A DNA stretch of 64,000 bases from Flagellimonas marinaquae (GCF_003992675.1 NZ_RZMZ01000007.1:484283-548282); one strand, 5' to 3'; positions 27,714 to 36,731 are shown, numbered from the stretch's first letter. The notes: a model not told the origin generated them from the letters alone. Translations and numbers: made by a program.

Positions 27714-28472
27714 TTAACTTCTTAGGTAAGATGCGCCATTTACATCGATAATCGTCCCAGAAGAATAGGCCGCTTCGGAAGATGCCAAAAAAAGAATGGC
27801 GTGCGCTACCTCTTCCGGTTGGGCCATTCGTTTAAAGGGTGATTCGCGAAGTAAATTTTCCCGTTCGGCGGGGGTTAGGGTTTCTTTGGCCATTTCGGTT
27901 TCGGTAAAGCCAGGGGCAACCACTCCAACATAAATGTGATGGGGTGCCAGTTTTTTGGCAAGGGATTGGCTCATGGAATTCAAGGCAGCTTTGCTGGCTC
28001 CGTACGCCGGTTTGGTGGGTTCTCCCCGAAACGCTCCGCGCGACGATACATTTACGATATGTCCGCCCCCCGTTTTCATCATGGCCTTGGCTCCCCAATA
28101 GCACAAATTAGCCACGGCAAAAAGATTGGTTTCAAAGGTTTTTTCCCAAGCATTGGTCCAATGGTCAAAATTCACTTGGTCAATTTCATGAAAAATGGAA
28201 ATGCCGGCGTTGTTCACCAAAACGTCCAGTCGGCCATATGCTTTCACAAAATCTTCAATGAGCGCTTCGGTCTCTTGTTTTTGGGAAATGTCCCTTTTAA
28301 AAAGTTGGTGGCCTTCGCCCGGTAATTCCGTCAGTGTTTGTTTTGCCACTTCATCATTGCTCCTGTAGTTGAGGCCCACCTTGGCGCCTTTTTTGGCAAA
28401 TGCCATGGCGGTCGCTTTTCCAATACCTCTTGAAGCTCCTGTTATCAATACGTACTTTCCTGTAAAATCCAT
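27714..28472 (-). CDS. SDR-family NAD(P)-dependent oxidoreductase
   Basis: This 252-residue classical short-chain dehydrogenase has the cofactor motif TGASRGIGKATAMAF (about 11-25), NNAGIS (about 88), the catalytic Ser in VSSRGAF (about 142), and YGASK with catalytic Tyr and Lys (about 156-160). It resembles FabG-type 3-oxoacyl reductases in length, but the substrate cannot be inferred. It is the first gene of a two-gene unit with the helical protein downstream. Confidence 0.93.
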   Translation of the reverse strand: MDFTGKYVLITGASRGIGKATAMAFAKKGAKVGLNYRSNDEVAKQTLTELPGEGHQLFKRDISQKQETEALIEDFVKAYGRLDVLVNNAGISIFHEIDQVNFDHWTNAWEKTFETNLFAVANLCYWGAKAMMKTGGGHIVNVSSRGAFRGEPTKPAYGASKAALNSMSQSLAKKLAPHHIYVGVVAPGFTETEMAKETLTPAERENLLRESPFKRMAQPEEVAHAILFLASSEAAYSSGTIIDVNGASYLRS

Positions 28473-28486
28473 AGGGTCAAATATAG

Positions 28487-29227
28487 CTAGTCTAAGTTCT
28501 GGTCTATTTTTTTGATGAGTTTATCAATGTCGGATAAGGTTCGTTTAAGAAAATCATCCTGCATATTGATAAGATAACTGATGCCGTAAAGATCGGAAAG
28601 AAAAACAGAACTTTTATGCAGTTCCACCTCATCAATGGGTTTGAGCTCCGTATCCAAGTTTAATTGTGCTTTGGCAAATTCCCGAGTAAAGAATTCAGGA
28701 AAAGCCTCGTCCACTACTTTTCGGTTCATTTGCACCAAACGTTCTTGGAGACCTTCCGCATAGTTGTATTCATAGTAATTGGTTAACATATTTTTCAATT
28801 GGTTGTCCTGGATTACACTAATTGTTTCAGCCGAAATCATATTGTTGAAGGTGGTGGAACTGGGCTCAAAAAGGCGATAATCCACAAATACGTCCGTAGA
28901 TCGATCTAATATGGCAAGGCGCTCCCTATTGTTGAGTGTATCGGAAAAAATGCCCATCATTTCGCCGATCACTTTCTTCTTTTGGATGTTGTATTCCAAC
29001 ACCTTTTTTATGGCCAATGAATCTTGAATGAGCGTCGATTTGATTTCGCTGAGGTAAAACTGTTCCTTGTCGTTCTGTATTTTTTGATTATTACAGGTGT
29101 TGATTTGCAGTGCTATCAGGATACCGATTACTACAAGTACAATTTCCCCCGCGGCATAAACAAGATACTTTGAGAATTTGTTCTCGGTCAATAGGGATTT
29201 CCTGAGTTTTCTAAAGATGGTCGGCAT
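28487..29227 (-). CDS. DUF6090-family membrane protein
   Basis: This 246-residue protein has the DUF6090 N-terminal signature: MPTIFRKLRKSLL, then KYLVYAAGEIVLVVIGILIA forming one membrane helix (about 22-41), then ALQINTCNN. The remainder is a helical soluble domain rich in Leu, Asp and Lys. The start is placed at MPTIF, where the family begins; the frame extends 13 codons further upstream. The family is frequent in Flavobacteriaceae, often in many copies, and has no established function. Confidence 0.85.
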   Translation of the reverse strand: MPTIFRKLRKSLLTENKFSKYLVYAAGEIVLVVIGILIALQINTCNNQKIQNDKEQFYLSEIKSTLIQDSLAIKKVLEYNIQKKKVIGEMMGIFSDTLNNRERLAILDRSTDVFVDYRLFEPSSTTFNNMISAETISVIQDNQLKNMLTNYYEYNYAEGLQERLVQMNRKVVDEAFPEFFTREFAKAQLNLDTELKPIDEVELHKSSVFLSDLYGISYLINMQDDFLKRTLSDIDKLIKKIDQNLD

Positions 29228-29350
29228 GGCTAGTGGTTTGTTTAAAGATAATAAGTTAGCACACAATATTCTACAGATTCACATGTTGTTCTATTGATTA
29301 CTTTTGTTTGTGACGCATTGCTTATTTGTGCACAGGAATTTTCGAGACAT

Positions 29351-29797
29351 ATGATGAAATCAAAAAAGAGACATTGGTTATGGAATTTGTTGATTGTCAT
29401 GACCCTGTTGCTGTGTGTTCTTGTATTTGTGGAACATTATAAAAACTGGCACAAGATTGAGGAGGGGTATCTTAAGATATACTCTGGAATCTATTATCAA
29501 AAAATACCTTTGGCGGAATTGGATAGTGTGTTTTTGGTGGAAAAACTACCGGAAATGGAACGGTCCAGTGGATTTTCTTGGATGGAAAGGGAGAAAGGGG
29601 TCTTTAACGATTCCATCACCAACACCAAGGTCTATGTTTTTGTGGATGATTTGTATCAACAAAAAATAAAGTTGGTGCACCACGATTCCTTAAAGATGTA
29701 TGTGAATTTGAGAGATAGTCTTAAAACTGCCGAATTATTCGCAATTTTACGGACTGAATTATTGAACAAAACGGAAACCGAAAAAGAAGTCCAATAG
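29351..29797 (+). CDS. Membrane-anchored PH-like domain protein, unknown
   Basis: This 148-residue protein (start at MMKSKKRHW) has one membrane helix (about 11-29) and then an all-beta stretch. That stretch (YLKIYSGIYYQKIPLAELDS ... KVYVFVDDLYQQKIKLVHHD) is reminiscent of bacterial PH-like domains. It ends with a helix and starts a rightward three-gene run: the next start is two bases after its stop. Function unknown. Confidence 0.7.
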   Translation: MMKSKKRHWLWNLLIVMTLLLCVLVFVEHYKNWHKIEEGYLKIYSGIYYQKIPLAELDSVFLVEKLPEMERSSGFSWMEREKGVFNDSITNTKVYVFVDDLYQQKIKLVHHDSLKMYVNLRDSLKTAELFAILRTELLNKTETEKEVQ

Positions 29798-29799
29798 GT

Positions 29800-30204
29800 A
29801 TGAAGGCATTTCTCTTTTTTCTCTTATTGCCCGTTGTGGGCTTCGCACAGAACACATTGAGCGTTCGGGTGAACAACGTGGCCAATCCTAAAGGTCGTAT
29901 CAGTGTTGCGGTATATAATTCGGACGAAACCTTTTTATCCTTCGACCGTGTGTTGAAATCCGACAGCGTAGCTGCGAATATAGGCAGTGTGGAACTCCAT
30001 ATTGCCGATCTTCCACCTGGAGAATATGCCTTGGCCGTATTTCATGATGAAAACAACAACGGCAAACTCGACACCAATTGGTTGGGCATACCCAAGGAAA
30101 AGGTGGCATTCTCCAATGCCAAGATGAAGACGTTTGGTCCGCCCAAATATCACGAGTGCGCTTTTAAGATGATTTCGGACCACGAAATCCATATTGACCT
30201 TTAA
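29800..30204 (+). CDS. DUF2141 secreted protein
   Basis: This 134-residue protein has a signal peptide (MKAFLFFLLLPVVGFAQ). The DUF2141 fold is shown by NPKGRISVAVYNSDETFL, the core PGEYALAVFHDENNNGKLD and the C-terminal GIPKEKVAFSNAKMKTFGPP. The family is common in Bacteroidota and proteobacterial envelopes, with no defined biochemical role; the D-E-N-N-N-G-K-L-D loop looks like a Ca-binding site. It lies in a probable operon with its two neighbours. Confidence 0.9.
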   Translation: MKAFLFFLLLPVVGFAQNTLSVRVNNVANPKGRISVAVYNSDETFLSFDRVLKSDSVAANIGSVELHIADLPPGEYALAVFHDENNNGKLDTNWLGIPKEKVAFSNAKMKTFGPPKYHECAFKMISDHEIHIDL

Positions 30205-30216
30205 TCCAACAGTACT

Positions 30217-30609
30217 ATGGGAACAATTTTTATGGCCCAGCTCATGGGCGCGTTGTACGGACTTTTAGCAGTAATATTTGGAGCTTTTGGCGCCCATGCC
30301 CTAAAAAAGAAATTGACCCCCGAACTGCTACAAAGTTTTGAGACAGGGGTCAAATATCAAATGTACCATGGCATTGTGCTAATGATCCTGGGCTTTAACC
30401 TTAACTTTGATAAGCCATTGGATGGTTGGATAGTCAACTGCTTTATTTTTGGCACGTTACTCTTTTCCTTTAGTATTTACGCACTCTGTTTGGGAGCGGT
30501 AAAAGGCAACAAGCCACGTTTTTTGGGCCCAGTGACCCCAATCGGGGGACTATTGTTGGTCGTTGGTTGGGCCCTTTTGCTTTATTCCTTTGTTGCCAAT
30601 TTAATCTAG
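30217..30609 (+). CDS. DUF423 (YgdD/TMEM256-like) membrane protein
   Basis: This 130-residue protein has four membrane helices. It has the DUF423 hallmarks GALYGLLAVIFGAFGAHALK near the N terminus, ETGVKYQMYHGIVL, and PVTPIGGLLLVVGW in the last helix. The function is unknown in the family. It begins 12 bases after the DUF2141 gene, and its stop overlaps the convergent DUF4097 gene by four bases. Confidence 0.92.
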   Translation: MGTIFMAQLMGALYGLLAVIFGAFGAHALKKKLTPELLQSFETGVKYQMYHGIVLMILGFNLNFDKPLDGWIVNCFIFGTLLFSFSIYALCLGAVKGNKPRFLGPVTPIGGLLLVVGWALLLYSFVANLI

Positions 30610-31316
30610 AGGCGCAGGTACATATTCCCATTAATGGTATTCAGCTGTAGGCGGTGCGTGGCGTTATCGAAACGGCCTTCCACTTTTTGCCCCACGTAAC
30701 GGTCGGTCACGGTGAGGTTTAAGCCTTCATCTGCATAAATATTCCCGTGGATGGTCTCTGCTACCAATCTGGAATCCTTCATCACCAAATCTATTTCGCC
30801 GTTGATGGTCTTAAGGTCCATATTGCCATCGTATTTCTTGATTTCGATATCTCCATTGATCAAATCTGCGGTAAAGTCTCCTTCAACATAATCTGATGAA
30901 AGGTCACCGTTAATGCTGCTTACCTTGAAAGTAGCTCCCTTGGGTACATAAAGCACATAGTTGAACTCATAACTGTCCCCTTTAAAATAATATCCCTTTT
31001 TATTTGGTCTTGTTTTCTCCCACTCGGCTTTAAAAGCGTCAAAAACATCCTTTACGTTGGAAGCGATGCTTAGGAAACTGTTGCTTTCATCAATATCCAG
31101 TTTAAACTTGTCCAAGTACTTTCCATCTTCAATAGTGATGTCGGCCTTAAAATAAATGGTGGATTTGTCCCATGTCTTTACCTCGATGCTGTTGGCAAAT
31201 TTGACATCCAAATCTATGGACTGACCAGAGTAGTTGAAGTTTTTTTCGATGACTTTCTGTGCACTTAGGGTAAGTGTGGCCAACCCTAAAAATGCCGTGA
31301 TAATGATTTTTTTCAT
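30606..31316 (-). CDS. DUF4097-family secreted beta-helix-like protein
   Basis: This 236-residue protein starts at MKKIIITAFLGLATL, where a signal peptide ending near LSAQ begins. It has short repeating strands of the DUF4097/DUF4098 type (INGDLSSDYVEGDFTADLIN, DIEIKKYDGNMDLKTIN, ETIHGNIYADEGLN) and ends NTINGNMYLRL. The frame continues 35 codons upstream into the spacer but without homology. It is a paralogue of the next gene, with the same C-terminal ending N-G-N-M-Y-L-R, and last in the ECF sigma operon. The family is called 'putative adhesin'; the role is unproven. Confidence 0.85.
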   Translation of the reverse strand: MKKIIITAFLGLATLTLSAQKVIEKNFNYSGQSIDLDVKFANSIEVKTWDKSTIYFKADITIEDGKYLDKFKLDIDESNSFLSIASNVKDVFDAFKAEWEKTRPNKKGYYFKGDSYEFNYVLYVPKGATFKVSSINGDLSSDYVEGDFTADLINGDIEIKKYDGNMDLKTINGEIDLVMKDSRLVAETIHGNIYADEGLNLTVTDRYVGQKVEGRFDNATHRLQLNTINGNMYLRL

Positions 31317-31358
31317 GACTGTTCGATTTTTGATTTTAATATTGAATAGATGTTTTGT

Positions 31359-31380
31359 CATCTTGAGCGCAGTCGAGATG
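31359..31380. repeat. REP-like dispersed stem-loop
   Basis: The core TTGAGCGCAGTCGA has complementary flanks CATC and GATG, giving an 8-bp stem with one G-T pair. Very similar 'GAGCGCAGTCGA' elements are widespread between genes in Flavobacteriaceae. It lies in the 76-bp spacer between the two DUF4097 genes. Confidence 0.6.
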
Positions 31381-31392
31381 TAACAGTTTTCT

Positions 31393-32145
31393 TTATTTTT
31401 TTCTGAGGTACATGTTTCCATTGGTGGATTTCATGGAAATTTTGACGCCACCTCCGTTTATGGATGCCTTGATATCCCTTCCCAAGACGGACTTTAATCC
31501 GTTTTTATCCTCGGCTTTTACGTCAAAATCCGTGTACACATTTCCATTGAGGGTGCTCAAGGCCAAATTGGCCGGAGTGTTGGCTGGAAGACTGACATCT
31601 ACTGCACCGTTGGTCGAATACAAAGAAATAGGAGAGTTTTGGGTTACCGTTCCAAAAACTACTTCCAGTTGTCCGTTTAGGGAGTTGGCGGTGACAGGTC
31701 CGTTTACGTTGGTGATACGTACCCCTCCATTGAGTTGGGCATCGGCTTCAATTTCACCCGAAAAACCGTCGATTTCAATATCTCCGTTCCAAGTGCTTTT
31801 TACAGCGAGGTTCTGCGAAGCGGGCAAATAGATTTCGGCCCCTTTGTTTTTGCGTAGGTTGTACACGATTAGTGTATTCCCGTCCTGCACCACGGAGAAG
31901 CCTACGTTGGTGTTGTCCGTGCCACCTTCGCCTACCAATTTTAAGCCTTTGGCGCGATCAGGTGTTTTAACCTCTGGTCCGGATTTGATCAACAATTCAT
32001 TGGTGTTGTGTGTTTTTACCACAATATCCGTTTTGGACTCGATTTTCACCCATTGTATTCCGTTTAGGGATTTGGTGTAATCGTTTTGCGCTTTGGCCAC
32101 GGCCCCTGCAAAAAGGGCCATTGCAATAATTGTGAATTTTCTCAT
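31393..32145 (-). CDS. DUF4097-family secreted protein
   Basis: This 250-residue protein has a signal peptide (MRKFTIIAMALFAGAVAKAQ). Repeated short strands follow, such as LAVKSTWNGDIEIDGFSGEI, EADAQLNGGVRITNVNGPVT, ANSLNGQLEVVFGTVTQ and LALSTLNGNVYTDF, ending STNGNMYLRKK. The regular N-G-turn periodicity indicates a beta-solenoid. It is paralogous to the gene downstream and lies 20 bp after the anti-sigma gene, so it is likely part of that regulon. Confidence 0.87.
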   Translation of the reverse strand: MRKFTIIAMALFAGAVAKAQNDYTKSLNGIQWVKIESKTDIVVKTHNTNELLIKSGPEVKTPDRAKGLKLVGEGGTDNTNVGFSVVQDGNTLIVYNLRKNKGAEIYLPASQNLAVKSTWNGDIEIDGFSGEIEADAQLNGGVRITNVNGPVTANSLNGQLEVVFGTVTQNSPISLYSTNGAVDVSLPANTPANLALSTLNGNVYTDFDVKAEDKNGLKSVLGRDIKASINGGGVKISMKSTNGNMYLRKK

Positions 32146-32165
32146 GATATTCGCTTTTTTGATGT

Positions 32166-32951
32166 TTATGATATACTTGGCAATACTGCCCTGATTTGAT
32201 CCTTGATAAAGGGTTGTGTGTCTTCTTTTTCCAATAATTTTTTCATGGGTTCGGCCGCTTTTTTCTCCTGGATTTGTACCAAGGCTTGAATGATGGCCAC
32301 TTGTATGCTTGGATTCTTTTCTTGCTCCAAGGCCTCGATAAAAGTGGTTTTTACCGTTTCGGAGGAGGTAAATTTCACCAGCGCTTCAAATGCGGTCATC
32401 CGTACATTGTCGTTTTCATCGTACAGCAATCGGTCGGCAAGAGCTTGGATAATGGCTTCATCGGGCTGTTCAAATTCCTCGATATAGTTTACCCCTTGAA
32501 TACGCTTGCTTGCTGATTGATTTTCCATTAGGGACAACATCGCCGTTTGCTTCATCTGTTTGGTTTCATCTTGGAGTTGGGCAATATCCGTGTCTACTTT
32601 TCTTTGTTGAAAAATGCTTCCCATCTGAAAAGCAGCCACCAATAGGGCAATGCTTGCTGCAATTTTCAATACATTCCCTGCCCAGTTGGATGATTTTTGG
32701 CTCTTCATGTGAACCACTTTTCCCTGCTGTATTTTTTCCAGTTCCAGAGCTGCCTCGAACTTGGATTGGAGTCTATCTGTAGGAGTGGGTATCTCTTCTT
32801 CAAAAACCTGCAAAAAGGATTTCATCTCTTCCAGTTCTTTTCTGCACTCAGGATATCGTTGGATATGCTTTTCGAATTCGGCTCTCTGCGTTGCATCCAT
32901 CGTATTATCCAAATAGTCAGGTATTAGGTCAAAAACTTGTTGCTTTTTCAT
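32166..32951 (-). CDS. Membrane anti-sigma factor with HEAT-like repeats
   Basis: This 261-residue protein (start at MKKQQVFDLIPDYL) has an N-terminal zinc-finger-like anti-sigma helix bundle (LDNTMDATQRAEFEKHIQRY, then PECRKELEEM). One membrane helix lies at about 100-120 (VLKIAASIALLVAAFQMG). A periplasmic C-terminal domain of HEAT-like helices follows (DEAIIQALADRLLYDENDNV, TFIEALEQEKNPSIQVAIIQ). Its start overlaps the sigma factor stop (ATGA), the usual sigma/anti-sigma arrangement. HEAT repeats as the sensory part suggest protein binding. The complete zinc site is not visible, since only one Cys is present. Confidence 0.87.
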   Translation of the reverse strand: MKKQQVFDLIPDYLDNTMDATQRAEFEKHIQRYPECRKELEEMKSFLQVFEEEIPTPTDRLQSKFEAALELEKIQQGKVVHMKSQKSSNWAGNVLKIAASIALLVAAFQMGSIFQQRKVDTDIAQLQDETKQMKQTAMLSLMENQSASKRIQGVNYIEEFEQPDEAIIQALADRLLYDENDNVRMTAFEALVKFTSSETVKTTFIEALEQEKNPSIQVAIIQALVQIQEKKAAEPMKKLLEKEDTQPFIKDQIRAVLPSIS

Positions 32952-33478
32952 GGCTCTATACTTTCTAAATAGATATTCTTCAATTTTTTCAAAATCCTGC
33001 ACACTCTGGTCTTTACGGCTCCAGGGGTACTTCCCATAATTTCCGCAAGGTCATCGTACTTAATTTCCTGGTATCGGTTCAAGATAATGAGCTCCCTGTC
33101 GTATGGATCAAGTTGGCTTAGGGCAAATTGTAAGTGGGCATTGTTTTCCGACACTTCATTCTCCTCTTCCACTGCCTTGTATTCCAAAACCTCGATATCG
33201 TCGTGGGATTTATGGTTTCGGGTGAAATGGGTCTTTACATTGTTCCGTGCAATGGTGAACATCCACGACACAAATGACCCGTTGTTGTAGGTAGCCCTAT
33301 ACTTGATCAGTTTGTAAAAAACATCTTGTGTAAGATCTTCGGCCAACATTCGATCTCCCGACATTTTATACAGAAAATTGTATACGTGTTTATGATGTCG
33401 GTCAAAAAGTACCCTGAGCAAATCCAAGTTCCCCTCGGACACCTTTTGCATGATCATCTCATCTGAAAGCGTTTCCAA
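32948..33478 (-). CDS. ECF-type RNA polymerase sigma factor
   Basis: This 176-residue sigma factor has region 2 at about 20-90 (RMLAEDLTQDVFYKLIKYRA) and region 4 at about 115-170 (LDPYDRELIILNRYQEIKYD, DLAEIMGSTPGAVKTRV). The acidic linker between them (about 95-110) is moderately long. It is coupled by a four-base overlap to its anti-sigma factor and is probably the first gene of an operon with the two DUF4097 proteins. Confidence 0.94.
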   Translation of the reverse strand: METLSDEMIMQKVSEGNLDLLRVLFDRHHKHVYNFLYKMSGDRMLAEDLTQDVFYKLIKYRATYNNGSFVSWMFTIARNNVKTHFTRNHKSHDDIEVLEYKAVEEENEVSENNAHLQFALSQLDPYDRELIILNRYQEIKYDDLAEIMGSTPGAVKTRVCRILKKLKNIYLESIEP

Positions 33479-33571
33479 ATGCTGTTGTTTTAGTTGGCGT
33501 TTATCTTATATAGTCAAGAAATTGGGAAAGGTTACACAGAAGGGGAATTGTTTTGCTTGCGGTATGATGTT

Positions 33572-33970
33572 TTATTGAAAAGTAGTGATTTTTATGACCC
33601 CACTGGCACCTCTGGAGCCATAGGAGCCTGCCTCCGAACCGCTCAATACTTCGATGTCCTTCACGGTGGCACTGTCCACTAATTGATCTAGCGACTCAAA
33701 CGAATTGCCCAATATATATCCATTCAGCACATAAAGCGGCTCTGTGGCCGTTCCAGAGATTTGATTGGCGGATTTGATAAAATAGGGTATGCCGCCCCTT
33801 AGCGTTATTCCCGGCAAACGCCTTATCCTATCGATTAGATCAATGGTCTTGTTATTTTGCGTCTGGATTTCTTGGGCAGCGTACTTGCTATACGATGGGT
33901 TTTTACTTGATGAACAACTTGCAAAAGGCATCAAGATGATGAGCAAGAAAATGGATGTGAGGTTTTTCAT
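33572..33970 (-). CDS. Stand-alone TonB-receptor plug-domain lipoprotein
   Basis: This 132-residue protein has a lipobox (FASC, Cys19). The body resembles only the plug domain of TonB-dependent receptors: DLIDRIRRLPGITLRGGIPY, PLYVLNGYILGNSFESLDQL and the end VLSGSEAGSYGSRGASGVIK. No beta-barrel follows; the frame stops and the next gene is unrelated. Such isolated plug lipoproteins recur in Flavobacteriaceae, and their role is not established. It is a single gene. Confidence 0.87.
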   Translation of the reverse strand: MKNLTSIFLLIILMPFASCSSSKNPSYSKYAAQEIQTQNNKTIDLIDRIRRLPGITLRGGIPYFIKSANQISGTATEPLYVLNGYILGNSFESLDQLVDSATVKDIEVLSGSEAGSYGSRGASGVIKITTFQ

Positions 33971-34035
33971 GGGAACAAAATGTCCAACAATCTATGGATT
34001 TTAATACAAAATGAACCCAAAAAATATCTTATAAA

Positions 34036-34179
34036 TCAACCACAACCGCAATCATCAGAGCCACAGGAACCAGAATTGTTCTTCCCTTTTCCGAAGATTG
34101 ATTTGGGAAGTAGAAATTTCCAGACCAAATAGCCGGCAGCAATCAATAAGGTAGCATAAACCAATATCTGTTGGATCAT
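34036..34179 (-). CDS. FeoB-associated Cys-rich membrane protein
   Basis: This 47-residue protein was found by reading the minus strand directly; it is shorter than usual ORF cut-offs. One membrane helix (QQILVYATLLIAAGYLVWKF) is followed by a basic stretch and the Cys-rich end SGSCGSDDCGCG. This matches the small Cys-rich protein family often found after feoB. It starts seven bases after the feoB stop, so it belongs to the feoAB operon. A role in Fe(II) transfer or FeoB assembly is assumed from context. Confidence 0.88.
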   Translation of the reverse strand: MIQQILVYATLLIAAGYLVWKFLLPKSIFGKGKNNSGSCGSDDCGCG

Positions 34180-34186
34180 AAGAAGA

Positions 34187-36403
34187 TTAAATTAGGATTT
34201 GATAGGCCAGTAAAGCTATAAGATAAGCAAAAACACTCATAAAGCCCAATTGAATCATGGGCCATTTCCACGAATTGGTCTCTCGCTTTACAATGGCAAG
34301 GGTACTCATACATTGCATGGCGAATGCGTAGAACAACATGAGCGAAATACCGGATGCCAAATTGAACAAGGGTTTGCCGTTTTCATCCAGTTCTGCGGCC
34401 ATTCGCTTTTTAATGGTTTCTTCCTCATCACTCCCTACACTGTAAATAGTCGCCAAGGTGCCCACAAAGACCTCTCGGGCAGCAAAGGAGGTCAGTACCG
34501 CGATGCCAATTTTCCAATCGTAGCCCAAGGGTTTCACCAAGGGTTCAAATGCTTTTCCGGCCTGGCCAATGTAGGAGTGCTCCAATTTGTAACTGGCTAT
34601 CTCCTGTGCAACGGCCCTTTCGGTGAGCTCCTCCCTCAAAGTCCTTAGGGAATCTTCAATGGAGTTGGGTGCAATTCCTTTGGCCAAGGCGTTCTCCCTT
34701 TGGGAGGCAATGTTATTTTGGATGTAATTTTTGCTATAGGTGCTCAATCCCTCGTTTTGGATTCTTTCGGTTACGATGGTCTCGGCATTTTGAAAATCAT
34801 CCGAATAACCGTTGGAGCCCAAAAACCAAAGTATGATGGATATGGCCAAAATGATTTTACCTGCCCCCCAAACAAAGCTTTTTGTTTTTTCAATAACGGT
34901 ATACACTACATTTTTAAGCAATGGAAGACGATACGTTGGCATTTCCACCATAAAGACGGACCTGCTCTTGATCTTAAGCATCTTGTTGAGTACCATGGCA
35001 GAAAACAATGCCATTCCAAAGCCGATGAGGTAAAGGAGCATCAATGTCAATGCCTGATAACTTAGGCCCAAAATACTGCCCTCTGGGATTACCAAGGCAA
35101 TCAAGATTAGATAGACCGGCAATCTGGCGGAACAGGTAGTAAATGGGGTTACGAGAATGGTAATGAGCCTTTCTTTCCAATTTTCAATCGTACGGGTGGC
35201 CATAATGGCGGGTATGGCACAAGCATTTCCTGAAATGAGGGGTACCACACTTTTTCCGCTCAATCCAAAGGGACGCATCAATCGGTCCATCAAGAAAACT
35301 ACACGGCTCATATACCCGGATTCTTCCAAAAGGGAGATGAAGAGGAACAGGAAGGCAATCTGCGGGATAAATATGACGATACCTCCGATTCCCGCCACGA
35401 TTCCTTCGGCAAGCAAATCGGTAAAGACCCCGGGCGGCAATGTGGCCTTTATCCATTCGGCCGCTAGGGCAAAATTTTCATCGATAAAGTCCATGGGGTA
35501 GGAGCTCCATTCAAAAATGGCTTGGAAAATCAGCAGTAATATGGCAAAGAAGATCAGGTAGCCAAAGATTTTGTGCGTCAAGATTTTGTCCAATGAAGCA
35601 CGGAGTCCTTTGGCCGCCAAAAAATCCACCTTGTAAGTATCCTTCAAGATATTGTTGATAAGCTGGTAGCGGAGCACGGTTTCCTTGTGCTGTAACTTTT
35701 TGAGCTCATCTTTTGATTTGGTGGAGAAATCTGTGGCATCTTTGATGCGCTTCTTTTCAATGGGCATAAAGTTGACGTCCTGAGTGATGACCAGCCATAG
35801 TTTATACAGGTCGTTTTGCGGGAATGTCTTTTTAAGCCGTTCAAAATATGCTGGGGAAATTCGGGCTGGATCTAACAGCGGTTTGGAAGAGACATTCTTG
35901 TAATCGGCGATCAACTCTTTGATGCGGTCTATGCCTGTATTTTTACGGGTACTGACCAAGGCGATTTTGGTGTCCAACTTTTTTTCCATGGCGGGCACAT
36001 CCAATGAAATCCCCTTTCGGTCCATCCTATCGGCCATATTGATTACCAGAATGGTCGGAATCTTTAGATCCTTGATCTGGGTAAAGAGCAAGAGGTTCCG
36101 TTTGAGGTTTTCCACATCGCTGATGACCACGGCCACATCGGGATAGTCCTTGTCGTTTTTATTGAGCAACAGTTCCACTACCAAACTTTCGTCGAGGGAG
36201 GTGGTGTTTAAGCTGTAGGTTCCTGGTAAATCGAGGATGTGTGCTTTTACTCCTCTGGGGAGCTTGCATATACCCTCCTTTTTTTCCACGGTGATCCCGG
36301 GATAGTTGCCTACTTTTTGTTTAAGACCGGTAAGTTGGTTAAAAACTGATGTTTTCCCCGTATTGGGATTCCCGATGAGGGCTACGTTGATGTTTTTGCT
36401 CAT
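34187..36403 (-). CDS. feoB: Ferrous iron transporter FeoB
   Basis: This 738-residue inner-membrane Fe(II) transporter has an N-terminal G domain: G1 GNPNTGKTSVFNQLTG (about 10-25), the G3 motif DLPGTYSL, and G4 NMADRMD. A helical GDI domain (about 170-270) and the membrane part follow, with two Gate motifs (including SGYMSRVVFLMDRLMRPFGL and GNACAIPAIMATRTI). The C-terminal Gate and last helices are complete. The start overlaps the feoA stop (ATGA). The family's usual G4 motif is NxxD, and it is intact. Confidence 0.97.
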   Translation of the reverse strand: MSKNINVALIGNPNTGKTSVFNQLTGLKQKVGNYPGITVEKKEGICKLPRGVKAHILDLPGTYSLNTTSLDESLVVELLLNKNDKDYPDVAVVISDVENLKRNLLLFTQIKDLKIPTILVINMADRMDRKGISLDVPAMEKKLDTKIALVSTRKNTGIDRIKELIADYKNVSSKPLLDPARISPAYFERLKKTFPQNDLYKLWLVITQDVNFMPIEKKRIKDATDFSTKSKDELKKLQHKETVLRYQLINNILKDTYKVDFLAAKGLRASLDKILTHKIFGYLIFFAILLLIFQAIFEWSSYPMDFIDENFALAAEWIKATLPPGVFTDLLAEGIVAGIGGIVIFIPQIAFLFLFISLLEESGYMSRVVFLMDRLMRPFGLSGKSVVPLISGNACAIPAIMATRTIENWKERLITILVTPFTTCSARLPVYLILIALVIPEGSILGLSYQALTLMLLYLIGFGMALFSAMVLNKMLKIKSRSVFMVEMPTYRLPLLKNVVYTVIEKTKSFVWGAGKIILAISIILWFLGSNGYSDDFQNAETIVTERIQNEGLSTYSKNYIQNNIASQRENALAKGIAPNSIEDSLRTLREELTERAVAQEIASYKLEHSYIGQAGKAFEPLVKPLGYDWKIGIAVLTSFAAREVFVGTLATIYSVGSDEEETIKKRMAAELDENGKPLFNLASGISLMLFYAFAMQCMSTLAIVKRETNSWKWPMIQLGFMSVFAYLIALLAYQILI

Positions 36404-36642
36404 TTGGGCTGTGTTTCTTCAATAATTTCCAACTCAATGAGCTGTGCCAAGGACCGTCGTATGGCCAAGTGGCTTCCGCTAAGGTTGATGTAAATGGGGT
36501 CGTTGAGCGGGGCTATGCGCAATAACTCTACGCTATTACCGGGCAGGCATCCCAGTTCCATCAGTTTTACCGGGAAATCGCTCTCCGAAAAACTTTTGAT
36601 TATTCCCCTTTGTCCGTACCTTAAATCTGCTACTGTTGCCAC
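36400..36642 (-). CDS. feoA: Ferrous iron transport protein FeoA
   Basis: This 80-residue SH3-like protein has the FeoA pattern: VADLRYGQRGIIKSF, then ELGCLPGNSVELLRIAPLND and the C-terminal YINLSGSHLAIRRSLA. It is required with FeoB for Fe(II) uptake. It is the first gene of the feoA-feoB-Cys-rich-protein operon, with a four-base overlap to feoB. Confidence 0.95.
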   Translation of the reverse strand: MATVADLRYGQRGIIKSFSESDFPVKLMELGCLPGNSVELLRIAPLNDPIYINLSGSHLAIRRSLAQLIELEIIEETQPK

Positions 36643-36646
36643 TGCT

Positions 36647-36661
36647 TTTATTTAGAATAAA
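36647..36661 (-). promoter_or_regulatory. AT-rich dyad ahead of feoA (possible iron-regulator site)
   Basis: TTTATT-TAG-AATAAA is a perfect 6-bp dyad with a 3-bp centre, starting five bases upstream of the feoA start. Its shape suits a DtxR- or Fur-type operator and its location suits iron control of feoAB. It is short and AT-rich, so chance is possible. Confidence 0.35.
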
Positions 36662-36731
36662 TATAAGTAAGGCCAAAAATAAGTAAAAATGGGGAACTAC
36701 GGGAAGCAATCATAAAGAAAGAAGATAAGTA

